A stretch of DNA of 26,320 nucleotides, taken from assembly GCA_036272815.1 (NCBI GenBank), contig DATAYA010000007.1:1-26320 (forward strand), written 5' to 3'. The notes under the pieces are model-generated. The model was not told where the DNA came from. It searched no databases and worked only from the letters and a program-made list of their open reading frames with translations. The DNA comes from DATAYA01 sp036272815 (GTDB taxonomy: Bacteria; Pseudomonadota; Alphaproteobacteria; Acetobacterales; Acetobacteraceae). Numbering within the stretch: position 1 is the stretch's first letter; the number at the start of each line of letters is the position of its first letter. The translations under genes and the position numbers were made by a program. Below, in pieces: positions 6,815 through 14,701 of this stretch.

Positions 6815-7863
6815 TGTCCGCCGCCCTTCGCGACCCGCGCCGGTATTTCGAGCAGATCCCCGAGCAGCGGGACGCCCGTGCCGCATCCCCCCCGGTCTGT
6901 CTCTATCTGGAGGTAACGAATCGCTGCAACCTGCTGTGCGAGACCTGCCCGCGCACATTCGAGGAACTCGAGCCCCCGGCCGACATGGACTGGGAGCTGT
7001 TCACGCGCATCGTCGATCAGGTGCCCGACCTCGCGCGCGCGGTGCTGCACGGCGTCGGCGAGCCGATGCTGGTGCGCGAGCTGCCGCGCATGATCCGCTA
7101 TCTCAAGGACCGCGGCGTCTATGTGCTGTTCAACACCAACGGCACGCTGCTGAACGCGAAGAAGTTTCCCGGGCTGGTGGAGACGGGGCTCGACGAGCTG
7201 CGCGTCTCCCTCGATGCCGCCGACGCGGCGAGCTACAAGGCCGTCCGCGGCAAGGATTTTTTTGCACGCATCGTGCGTGACGTCGGGCGATTCGTCGAAT
7301 ACCAGCGCACGGTCGGGATCGACCGGCCGCGTGTCTCGCTGTGGCTCACCGGCCTGCGTGAGACGGTGCAGCAATTGCCCGAATTCGTCCGTCTGGCCGC
7401 GCGCATGGGCGTGCGCGAGGTGCATCTGCAACGCCTCGTATTCGACGACGCGGGCTTCGGCATGGCGCGGCCGGACAGTTCGCTGTTCGAGCAGACGCGC
7501 GCTGAGGAGACGGCGGCGATCGACGCGGCCGTCGCGATCGGCGCCGCGCTTGGCGTGACGCTCGATGCGTCGGGTGCGACCGAGCCGGGCCTGAGCCTGA
7601 AGCGCGGCGTCGGGGACCAGCCCTGGGCGACCTGCCGGCGGCCGTGGTCGCTGATGTATTTCACGGCGCATGGACGGGCGCTGCCCTGCTGCATCGCGCC
7701 GTTCTCGGCGCGCGGCTACGAGAGCTACACGCTCGGCGATGCAACCCAGCAGACGCTCCGGGAGATCTGGGACGGCCCGGCGTACCGGCAATTCCGCTCC
7801 GGCCTGCTGTCGGACACACCGCCGAAGCCGTGCCAGAATTGCGGGCTGCGCTGGAGCCTGTGA
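6814..7863 (+). CDS. Radical SAM / SPASM-domain protein
   Basis: This 349-aa enzyme has the radical SAM cluster motif EVTNRCNLLCETC (Cys38, Cys42, Cys45), then HGVGEPML, VLFNTNGTLL and DELRVSLDAADAASY, which are typical barrel strands. The C-terminal SPASM/twitch region carries auxiliary-cluster cysteines: WATCRRPW, LPCCIAPF and a final CQNCGLRW just before the end. SPASM enzymes often modify peptides or carry out redox chemistry on other substrates. GAAGGAG at 6801-6807 precedes the ATG, which overlaps the previous stop (TGATG). It lies within the glycosyltransferase cassette and no precursor peptide is evident nearby. A run of seven T at 7257-7263 encodes DFF and is unusual for this GC content. 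Confidence 0.9.
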   Translation: MSAALRDPRRYFEQIPEQRDARAASPPVCLYLEVTNRCNLLCETCPRTFEELEPPADMDWELFTRIVDQVPDLARAVLHGVGEPMLVRELPRMIRYLKDRGVYVLFNTNGTLLNAKKFPGLVETGLDELRVSLDAADAASYKAVRGKDFFARIVRDVGRFVEYQRTVGIDRPRVSLWLTGLRETVQQLPEFVRLAARMGVREVHLQRLVFDDAGFGMARPDSSLFEQTRAEETAAIDAAVAIGAALGVTLDASGATEPGLSLKRGVGDQPWATCRRPWSLMYFTAHGRALPCCIAPFSARGYESYTLGDATQQTLREIWDGPAYRQFRSGLLSDTPPKPCQNCGLRWSL

Positions 7864-7874
7864 CACCGACCGGC

Positions 7875-8579
7875 ATGAAGCCGCGTGTCGTCGCGATCAT
7901 TCCTGTGCTGAACGAGGAAGGCGCGATCGGCGCAACTGTGGCCTTGCTGCCGCGCGCGCATGTCGATCATGTCCTGGTGGTCGACGGCGGCAGCCGCGAT
8001 GCGACGGTCGCCGAGGCGCGCGCGGCCGGCGCCGAGGTGCTGATCGAGACCCGGCCCGGCTATGGCCGCGCCTGCGCCACCGGCGCCGAGCGGGCGCGGG
8101 CGCTCGGGGCGGAGGTCGCACTTTTCCTCGATGGCGATGGCGCCGATCCGGCCGAGAGCGCCGCGGCGCTGGTCGGCCCGGTGCTGGCGGGCGAGGCGGA
8201 TTTCGTGCTGGCAAGCCGGACGCGGGGGCCGCGCGAGCCGGGCAGCATGGGCGCCCACCAGGTGCTCGCCGGGCGGCTGATCGGGGCCGCGATCGGGTTT
8301 CTCGGCGGTGTGCGCTACAGCGACATGAGCGCTTTCCGCGCGATCCGGCTCGATGCGCTGGAGCGGCTCGGGTTGCGCGAGATGAGCTATGGCTGGAACC
8401 TGGAGATGCAGCTTCGCGCCGCGCGCGCGGCCTTGCGCATCCGCGAGGTGGTGCTGCCCTATCGCCGCCGCATCGCCGGGCAATCGAAGGTGGCCGGCAC
8501 GCTGCGCGGAACCTTGCGCGCCGGCACCCGCATCATGGCGACGCTGCTGCGGGCTGGGTTGGCGCGTCGCGCGAGGTGA
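7875..8579 (+). CDS. Glycosyltransferase family 2, DPM1-like
   Basis: The 234-aa product is a single GT-A domain of the polyprenyl-phosphate sugar synthase type. It has VAIIPVLNEEGAIGATV, then LVVDGGSRDATV, GYGRACATGAERA, the DxD-type site FLDGDGADP, YSDMSAFRAIR and YGWNLEMQL, and the basic end GQSKVAGTLRGTLRAGTRI. It likely moves a sugar from a nucleotide donor to a lipid carrier or other acceptor on the inner membrane face. ATG 7875 is used; GTG 7860, overlapping the radical SAM stop, is an alternative with GGAG only 3 bases away. The gene's 3' end overlaps the convergent transporter gene by 47 bases. Paired with the GT87-like gene it could provide the lipid-linked donor, which is inference. 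Confidence 0.88.
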   Translation: MKPRVVAIIPVLNEEGAIGATVALLPRAHVDHVLVVDGGSRDATVAEARAAGAEVLIETRPGYGRACATGAERARALGAEVALFLDGDGADPAESAAALVGPVLAGEADFVLASRTRGPREPGSMGAHQVLAGRLIGAAIGFLGGVRYSDMSAFRAIRLDALERLGLREMSYGWNLEMQLRAARAALRIREVVLPYRRRIAGQSKVAGTLRGTLRAGTRIMATLLRAGLARRAR

Positions 8580-10525
8580 CGGACGCCGCCTCCGCCACGT
8601 GCAGTGCATCGAGGCAGGCCTCCACCGCCTCGCGCAGCGAACTCGTGTAGTAGTCCGCACCGACCGCGTTCCGCAGCCGGTCGTCGCGCAGCAATGCCTC
8701 CTCCGAGGGCCACAGGCCGACCAGCAGCGTCGCATTCGGCAGCCGCAGCCGCAGCCGCCGCACGAGGTAGCGCAGATGCGAGGGGCTGCCGGTCAGCTCC
8801 AGATACGAGACGCAGACCATCGCGATGCCGCCGACGTCGAGCCGGCCGATGTTGGCGCGCGACACCATCTCGTGGTCCGCGAGCCGCGCGCCGAGCCCGT
8901 GCTTGGTCAGCAGTTGCGCCAGCATCTCCGATGCCGCGGCGTCCAGCGGCCCGCGGCCGGAAACGCAGAGGATCGGCGTGTCGGATTGCCAGGCTTCCGG
9001 CCGTTCCTCGGGCTCCGGCGCGAACCCTTCCGGGGCAGGCTGTCGCGGCAGTGCCGCTTCCGCGCGGGAGGGGGCGGCGGTCGCGTCCTCGCTTCCGGGC
9101 GGGTGCGGGTCGACGTCCTCGTGGTTGTCGAAATCGTGGACGAGGGCGGCGATGGTGCTGCGGATGCGTTCGAGCTGCGCGGTGGTGAGCACGCCGCGCA
9201 CGCTGTCATTGGCGGCAAGCTGCAATCCCTTCAGCGCCACCTCATCGTAATAGGACGACAGCGCCCGGTCACGCAGCAGCATCTCGGCCTGATCGAGCGC
9301 CTCGTCGGCATCGCCCGCCAGCATCCGCTGATAGAAGCTCTCGATCGGCGTCAGCGCCGGTCGGTCGCCGAGCAGCACGTCGAGGAATTCGAGCCGGTCG
9401 ACGTGGCGGCCGAGCACGACCATGCAGAGCGTGAGCGGCGTCGACAGGATCAGGCCGATCGGCCCCCACAGCCAGGTCCAGAACGTCGCTGCCACGATCA
9501 CGGCGAATGGCGACAGGCCGGTGCTGTGGCCGTAGAGCATCGGCTCGACCGCCTGCCCCGTGACCAGCTCGACCACGAGATAGAGGGCGCCGGTCTCGAG
9601 CACCATCGACCAGCCGGGCGAGACCGCGGCGGCCAGCGCCACCGGCAGCAAGGCCGCGAGCGGCGAGCCGATATAGGGGACGAAGCGCAGCAGCGTCGCG
9701 ACCACGCCCCAGAGCAGCGGACTTGGAACACCGAGGAAAAAGAGTCCGGTGCCGATGACCACGCCGAAGCCGGTGTTGATCGCGAGCTGGGTGAGGAAAT
9801 AGCGGCTGAGCCGGCGCGCGGCGTCATCCATCGCGACCGTCGTGCGGTGCAGGTCGCCCGAACCGAACAGGCGGATCAGCCGGTCGCGCAGATCCTCGCG
9901 CTGCAGCAGAATGAAGATGGCGACGACGAAGACGATCGCGGTCGTGAACAGCGGGCTTATCACCGGCACCAGGACGCGCTGCGCGATCTCGAGCGGGGTC
10001 AGGGTCGGCTGATGCACCTCGACCGGCACCGGGGCCGGCGCGGTGCGCAGGTGTGGCCACCGGCTTCGCTTGCGTCTGCGGGCGGGCGACGTTGCTTATC
10101 TGCTCGGTCAAGGCTGTCGCCATGCGCTGCAGACGGCCGATCGTCATGGTGCGGACGGTGTCGATCTTCTGCTGCACCGTGTACTGATAGCGCGGCACGT
10201 CGCTCGCGAGGCCCGCGACCTGCGTGCCGATCAGCCCGGCGACGGCGAGGATCACGCTCACCGCCAGCACCACGGCCAGGATCGCCGACATCACGCGCCC
10301 GAGCCGCGCCCAGCGCAGCAGGTTGGCCAGCGGCGCCAGCAGGAAGCTCAACAGCACCGCCAGCGTGATCGGGATCAGCACCTCGCGGGCGAGGTAGAGC
10401 CCAGCGATGACGACGACGGCAATCGCGAGCGTCAGCAGTCCGGTAAGGCCCGGGGTTTCGGCCGCCGCGACGCGCGCCGGGGCCTGGGCCGGCAGCGGGT
10501 CCGTGGGCGGGGGGGCGTCACTCAT
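8533..10525 (-). pseudogene. AI-2E/PerM-family transporter gene, frameshifted
   Basis: The gene starts at ATG 10525 (GGAG 7 bases upstream) with MSDAPPPTDP and membrane spans, including LIPITLAVLLSFLLAPLANL. The frame is lost in the linker near PVATPA. The rest follows in another frame from VPVEVHQPTLTPLEIAQ: IVFVVAIFILLQREDLRDRL, LLRFVPYIGSPLAALLPVAL, VVELVTGQAVEPMLYG and WGPIGLILSTPLTLCMVVLG, the AI-2E exporter family core. Start to stop is 1993 bases, one more than a multiple of three, so a single inserted base explains it. After the membrane part comes a soluble C-terminal region of about 250 residues with an acidic/proline linker and a sheet-helix domain (ILCVSGRGPLDAAASEML). The break may be real or a sequence error; function otherwise would be small-molecule export. 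Confidence 0.85.
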
Positions 10526-10611
10526 CGCTCGTCTCCAGCCCGTCATGCGGGATGCGCATGCATCCGTTGCTGGCAGACAATTTCCGCCGAGGCAATCCGA
10601 TGCTGCATAAA

Positions 10612-10899
10612 TCAGCGGTTGAGATAATCGACCAGCGTAAGGCTGAACAGGATCGCGACCCAGAAGAAGCCGAGACCGCCGAACAGCCGTGTGATGCCCG
10701 GCTGCTCCAGGATCTCCATCGAGAACAGCAGGATTATCACGATCATCGTCACCGTGATGACGACCTCCACGATCCAGATGAGGCCGTGCGGATCGAGTGC
10801 GCCGAGCAGGATATTGGTGCTCAGCAGCAGCAGGCACGCGACCATGACGAGCAGCGGCGTGCGGGCGCGGGCGCGCAGTGCGGGCGGGATGCCGATCAT
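10612..10899 (-). CDS. coxD: Cytochrome c oxidase subunit IV, small prokaryotic type
   Basis: This 95-aa protein has three hydrophobic spans: LLVMVACLLLLSTNILLGAL, EVVITVTMIVIILLFSME and FGGLGFFWVAILFSLTL. This is the layout of the small subunit IV (COX4_pro type) that closes caa3 and bo3 oxidase operons, where it supports assembly and stability of subunit I. It has no cofactor residues. ATG 10899 overlaps the coxC stop (ATGA), placing it last in the eleven-gene respiratory operon. After it come 86 bases without a clear terminator before the transporter gene on the same strand, so read-through is possible. The family call rests on size, topology and position. Confidence 0.85.
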   Translation of the reverse strand: MIGIPPALRARARTPLLVMVACLLLLSTNILLGALDPHGLIWIVEVVITVTMIVIILLFSMEILEQPGITRLFGGLGFFWVAILFSLTLVDYLNR

Positions 10900-11552
10900 C
10901 GGTTCAGCAGATAGAGGGTGGGGAACACGATCAGCCAGATCAGGTCGATGAAATGCCAGTAGAGGCCGAGCACCTCGACGCGGTTCTGGTGCCGCGACAG
11001 GAACCCCGCGCGGCGCCCGAAGAACGCCATCCCGAGCACGAGGCAGATGCCGACCGTCAGGTGCAGCCCGTGCAGCCCGGTGATGATGAAATAGAGGTTG
11101 GTGAACAGCCGCGAGGCCGGATCGCCGTCGAGCACGTAGGGGCGGCCGGGCAGGAACGGCATCATGTGTTCCGCCCAGTCGCGATAGTACTCGTAAGCCT
11201 TCAGACACAGGAAGAGGACGCCGAGCGCGGCGGTCGCTACCAGGAAGCGGAGCATCGCGCGTCGCAGCCCGGCTTTCGAGGCTTCGATCGCGAGCGACAT
11301 GGTGAAGCTGGACACGATCAGCACCGCCGCGTTGGTGGCGCCGATCCAGAACTTCAAATGCAGCGCCACCGCCGTCACGCTGGCCGGGTGCAGCACGCGT
11401 AGGACCAGGGCAACCAGGAACATCCCCGAGAACAGCAGCAGCTCGGTCGCGAGGAACACCCACATCCCGAGGGTTGCGACATGGCGCTGCTGCTCGGCGG
11501 AGAAGAACTGCTCCTCGACCTCCACGCCGACGGTGGCAGCGTGCTCAGCCAC
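10896..11552 (-). CDS. coxC: Cytochrome c oxidase subunit III
   Basis: This is the subunit III of the caa3 oxidase, a 218-aa membrane protein with about five to seven spans and no redox centres, which stabilises proton uptake by subunit I. Recognisable blocks are HVATLGMWVFLATELLLFSG, then FWIGATNAAVLIVSSFTMSL, a central MMPFLPG loop, NLYFIITGLHGLHLTVGI and LYWHFIDLIWLIVFPTLYLL at the end. The conserved HGLH and YWHFIDLIW motifs are intact. I use GTG 11552, which overlaps the coxA stop by eight bases (GTGGCTGA). A longer frame upstream runs inside coxA with a basic, low-quality leader and is rejected. Confidence 0.93.
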   Translation of the reverse strand: MAEHAATVGVEVEEQFFSAEQQRHVATLGMWVFLATELLLFSGMFLVALVLRVLHPASVTAVALHLKFWIGATNAAVLIVSSFTMSLAIEASKAGLRRAMLRFLVATAALGVLFLCLKAYEYYRDWAEHMMPFLPGRPYVLDGDPASRLFTNLYFIITGLHGLHLTVGICLVLGMAFFGRRAGFLSRHQNRVEVLGLYWHFIDLIWLIVFPTLYLLNR

Positions 11553-13197
11553 CTTCGGGCGCCCGGCTCGGATAGTCGTAGGGATCGAAGTCGACGATCG
11601 GCGGCGTCTCGAAGTTGTGCGGCGGCGGCGGCGAGGTCGTGGTCCATTCGAGCCCGCGCGCATCCCACGGGTTCGGGCCGGCCCGTTCGCCGTAGAACAG
11701 CGAGTAGATCAGGTAGATCATCGGGAAGATGTAGGCCGCCGCGAGAATGGTCGCACCGGCGGAGGAGACGACGTTGAGCACCTGAAACTGCGGATCGTAG
11801 GTGTTATAGCGCCGTGGCATCCCGAGATAGCCCAGGATGAATTGCGGGAAGAACGTCACGTTGAAGCCGATGAACGTCAGGAACGCCGAAACCCGGCCCC
11901 AGGCCTCCGAATACAGCCGGCCCGTCATCTTCGGCCACCAGAAGTGCAGCGCACCGAGGAATGCCTCGACCGTCGCGCCCACCATGATGTAGTGGAAATG
12001 CGCCACGACGAAATAGGTGTCGTGAACGTGCCCGTCGATCGCGAGCGAGGCCAGGAACAGGCCGGTGAGGCCGCCGACGACGAACAGCCCGATCCAGCCC
12101 ATCGCGTAGAGCAGCGGCGTATCCAGCCGCACCTCGCCCTTGTGGATCGTTGCGGTCCAGTTGTACACTTTCACTGCCGACGGCACGGCGATGGTGAAGC
12201 TCAGGATCGAAAACGTCAGGCTCGCACTCTCGCTCATGCCGTTGTAGAACATGTGGTGGCCCCAGACGAAGAAGCTGAGCGCCGCGATCGCCATGCTCGA
12301 ATAGGCGATGAACCGGTAGCCGAACACGCGCTTGGAGGCGAAGGCGGTGACGAGTTCGCTCATTACCCCCATCCCAGGAAGCACCATGATGTAGACCGCC
12401 GGGTGCGAGTAGAACCAGAACATATGCTGATAGAGCACGGGATCGCCGCCGTTCGCCGGATCGAATACCGCGAACCCGAAGGCGCGTGATGCGATCAGCA
12501 GAACCAGCGTAATGGTCAGGACCGGCGTTGCTAGCAGGATGATGAGGCTGGTCGCATAGAGCGACCAGATGAACAGCGGCATCCGGAACCACGTCATGCC
12601 CGGTGCCCGCATCGTATGCACCGTGACCACGAAATTGACGGCCGTCATGATCGATGAGAAGCCGATCAGCACGACGCCGATCAGCGCCGGCAGCACCCAA
12701 CTGTTCGAGTAGAACGTGCTGTAGGGCGTGTAAAACGTCCATCCTGTATCGACCCCGCCCAGCACCACGCAGATCAGGGTGAACAGCGCGGCGACCATGT
12801 AGAGATACCAGCTCATCAGGTTCAGCCTCGGAAAGGCGACGTCCTTCGCGCCGATCATGAGCGGGATCAGGAAATTGCCGAACGTGTTGGGGATGGATGG
12901 GATCAGGAAGAACCAGACCATGATGACGCCGTGCAGCGTGAACATCTTGTCGTAGAAATCGTTGCTGAAGATGCTGCCGTTCGGCACCAGCAGCGACAGC
13001 CGGATCAGCCCGGCCGCGATGGCGCCGAGGATGAAGAAGAACGTGATCGAGACCAGATAGAGGATACCGATCCGCTTGTGGTCGGTGGTGAAGAACCACG
13101 ACGACAGGGTCTGCTTGGCGTGCAGGTAATCCGGCTGGCGCGCGATCGTCGCCTCGGGGACCACCGGATCGCGCAGCGCGAGATCGCTCGGGCTCAT
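11545..13197 (-). CDS. coxA: Cytochrome c oxidase subunit I, A2 type
   Basis: This is the catalytic subunit of the proton-pumping caa3 oxidase, 550 aa with 12 spans. Low-spin and CuB ligands are in place: FTLHGVIMVWFFL, then SHPAVY (His265 cross-linked in the family to Tyr269), FVWGHHMFYNGM and the double His heme-ligand loop VVAHFHYIMVG. The usual A1 motif GHPEVY is here YSHPAVY (Tyr263, Ser264, Ala267). The D-channel Glu is replaced by Ala and a Tyr-Ser pair precedes the His. That is the defining signature of the A2 subfamily, known from Rhodothermus and Thermus-type caa3 enzymes. ATG 13197 overlaps the coxB stop by one base (TGATG). Confidence 0.96.
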   Translation of the reverse strand: MSPSDLALRDPVVPEATIARQPDYLHAKQTLSSWFFTTDHKRIGILYLVSITFFFILGAIAAGLIRLSLLVPNGSIFSNDFYDKMFTLHGVIMVWFFLIPSIPNTFGNFLIPLMIGAKDVAFPRLNLMSWYLYMVAALFTLICVVLGGVDTGWTFYTPYSTFYSNSWVLPALIGVVLIGFSSIMTAVNFVVTVHTMRAPGMTWFRMPLFIWSLYATSLIILLATPVLTITLVLLIASRAFGFAVFDPANGGDPVLYQHMFWFYSHPAVYIMVLPGMGVMSELVTAFASKRVFGYRFIAYSSMAIAALSFFVWGHHMFYNGMSESASLTFSILSFTIAVPSAVKVYNWTATIHKGEVRLDTPLLYAMGWIGLFVVGGLTGLFLASLAIDGHVHDTYFVVAHFHYIMVGATVEAFLGALHFWWPKMTGRLYSEAWGRVSAFLTFIGFNVTFFPQFILGYLGMPRRYNTYDPQFQVLNVVSSAGATILAAAYIFPMIYLIYSLFYGERAGPNPWDARGLEWTTTSPPPPHNFETPPIVDFDPYDYPSRAPEGG

Positions 13198-14150
13198 CAG
13201 GCTCCTCCTCCGCTCTGTCCGAGCGACTGGACGTAGGCGATGATGCGGAGCAGGTCGGCTTCTGGCATCTTGCCCGCGTATCTCGGCATCACCTGCTTGT
13301 ACCCGGCAATACGGCGCTTGCCCGGGTCGAGGATCTTGTCGCGGATATAGGCGGTGTCGGCGACGAGCACGCCGCCGCCCTGCATCGGCACCGGGTGGCC
13401 GTAGAGGCCGATCAGCGATGGCGCGCGCACCGTGGAATTCGGCCCGTGGCAGCCGCTGCATCCGTAGCTTGAGAACAGCATCTTGCCGGCAGCCGCCAGT
13501 GACGGCTCGGCGCCGGCGTGGGCGAGCCACGCTTGATAGGCGGCCGGCGTCATCACGATGAGCGAGCCCGCCATCTCCGAGTGGTCGGTGCCGCAGAACT
13601 CAGCGCATTCGAGCAGGAACTGCCCGGTCCGGTCAGCCTTGAACCAGAGCTGCGTGCGCCGGCCCGGAATCGTGTCCATCTGGATGCGCAACGCCGGGAC
13701 GTAGAGGTCATGCACCACGTCCTGCGAAATCATGTCGATCAGGACGGGCGTGTTTTCCGGCACGTGTAGATCATTGATCTCCCATTGACCGCCCGGGTGC
13801 TGGAATTTCCACATCCACTGCCGGCCGATCGCCTGCACCACCATCGCGTTCGGCGGCGGATGCTGCTCGATGTCGTAGAGACGGGCGGCCCAGACGAAGA
13901 ACACCAGCGTGATGGCAAACGGGATGAGCATCCAGCTCAGTTCGATCTTGACGTTGCGGCTTTCGCGGTGGCTGCGGTCCACATTCCGTCCGCGCCGATA
14001 TTTCCACGCCCAGTAGGTGAAGCAGACGAAGATCGGCACCACCAGGAACAGGGTGACGATGGTGAAGGCGATGATGAGCCAGTCGACCTGGTGCGCCATC
14101 CCCGATGCGGCACCGGGCCAGAGCTGGAGGGTGTAGTCCTGGGGGTTCAT
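13197..14150 (-). CDS. coxB: Cytochrome c oxidase subunit II with fused cytochrome c (caa3 type)
   Basis: The 317-aa subunit II has two N-terminal spans (VDWLIIAFTIVTLFLVVPIF and LSWMLIPFAITLVFFVW) and a periplasmic cupredoxin domain. The aromatic path is IGRQWMWKFQHPGG. The binuclear CuA site is the His in VVHDLYVPALRIQMD together with CAEFCGTDHSEM (Cys182, Cys186, His, Met). From about residue 215 there is a C-terminal cytochrome c domain with heme site CSGCH (Cys231-His235) and GLYGHPVPMQGG, ending with KQVMPRYAGKMPEADLLRII. The fused heme defines a caa3 enzyme and would accept electrons directly from the complex III side. The start ATG overlaps the preceding stop (ATGA). No cleaved signal peptide is obvious. 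Confidence 0.96.
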   Translation of the reverse strand: MNPQDYTLQLWPGAASGMAHQVDWLIIAFTIVTLFLVVPIFVCFTYWAWKYRRGRNVDRSHRESRNVKIELSWMLIPFAITLVFFVWAARLYDIEQHPPPNAMVVQAIGRQWMWKFQHPGGQWEINDLHVPENTPVLIDMISQDVVHDLYVPALRIQMDTIPGRRTQLWFKADRTGQFLLECAEFCGTDHSEMAGSLIVMTPAAYQAWLAHAGAEPSLAAAGKMLFSSYGCSGCHGPNSTVRAPSLIGLYGHPVPMQGGGVLVADTAYIRDKILDPGKRRIAGYKQVMPRYAGKMPEADLLRIIAYVQSLGQSGGGA

Positions 14151-14701
14151 GGCGGCGCGTCCAGCGAGCGGCCGGCGGCGATTTGCATCGCGCGTCCGAC
14201 GGGGATGCGCGCGCGGCGGTGCGCGGGATCGACCCAGGCGTAGCTGTCCAGCAGCCGTTCCTGGCGCTGCTGCAATTGCGCGAGGTCAGCGAATGGGTGC
14301 GTCTGCAGATGCGGCGGCGGCGGAACGATGCGCGCCACCTGCTGCGCCGTGAGCGGCGGCAGGCTGGCACGGTCGAGATGCGCGAACAGCGCCATCAGGC
14401 CGAAGACGATGCCGGTCAGCACTATCGCCATCACCGCCAGCGCGGCAAGCGTGCCGGCAGCGCCGGGCGCGCTGAGGTCCTTCACCTCGTAGCGGGAGGC
14501 GAGCGAGCGGGTGCTGGGCCGGAAGGTCGCGCGGCCGCGGCCGGTGCTCCCGGGCAGCAGGTTGGGGCGGCCGGTCGCGCGTGCGAGCGCGGTCTGCCCG
14601 GTGCCGCGCGCCACGGCCCAGGTCCCGGCGAGCAAGGCGGCCGCCGCACCGGCACGCGCGGCGCCGCGCAGCCACGGGAGACGATGCGGACGGTCAGCCA
14701 T
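14147..14701 (-). CDS. Oxidase-operon accessory membrane protein with YxWVD/RIPxxRAM motif
   Basis: The 184-aa product has one clear span (LAALAVMAIVLTGIVFGLMA) followed by a periplasmic tail: VARIVPPPPHLQTHPFADLA, then LDSYAWVDPAHRRARIPVGRAMQI. This tail (leucine-rich helix, Y-x-WVD, RIPxxRAM) is recurrent in small proteins of heme-copper oxidase and ACIII operons. Its role is not established; assembly or copper delivery is speculation. The first ~65 residues, rich in Ala/Arg/Gly with a weak hydrophobic stretch (AAAALLAGTWAVARG), are an unusual extension. The true start could be internal, nearer YEVKDLSAP. ATG 14701 overlaps the actF stop by eight bases (ATGGCTGA) and the stop overlaps coxB (ATGA), which favours the long form. 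It could correspond to the ActG position of other operons. Confidence 0.72.
   Translation of the reverse strand: MADRPHRLPWLRGAARAGAAAALLAGTWAVARGTGQTALARATGRPNLLPGSTGRGRATFRPSTRSLASRYEVKDLSAPGAAGTLAALAVMAIVLTGIVFGLMALFAHLDRASLPPLTAQQVARIVPPPPHLQTHPFADLAQLQQRQERLLDSYAWVDPAHRRARIPVGRAMQIAAGRSLDAPP

Noticed and set aside
5183..6958. 591-residue minus-strand frame
   Set aside because: Antisense to the DUF2064 and GT87 genes, with His/Arg-rich composition and no domain.
7257..7263. T7 run in the radical SAM gene as a slippage or recoding site
   Set aside because: The frame continues intact with conserved residues on both sides and no alternative frame product is sensible.
8389..10368. 659-residue plus-strand frame across the transporter
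   Set aside because: Opposite strand carries clear AI-2E family motifs; this frame is Arg/Gln-rich shadow sequence.
9824..10837. Longer upstream start for the transporter, running into coxD
   Set aside because: Residues before MSDAPPPTDP overlap coxD and are low quality, and ATG 10525 has a good GGAG.
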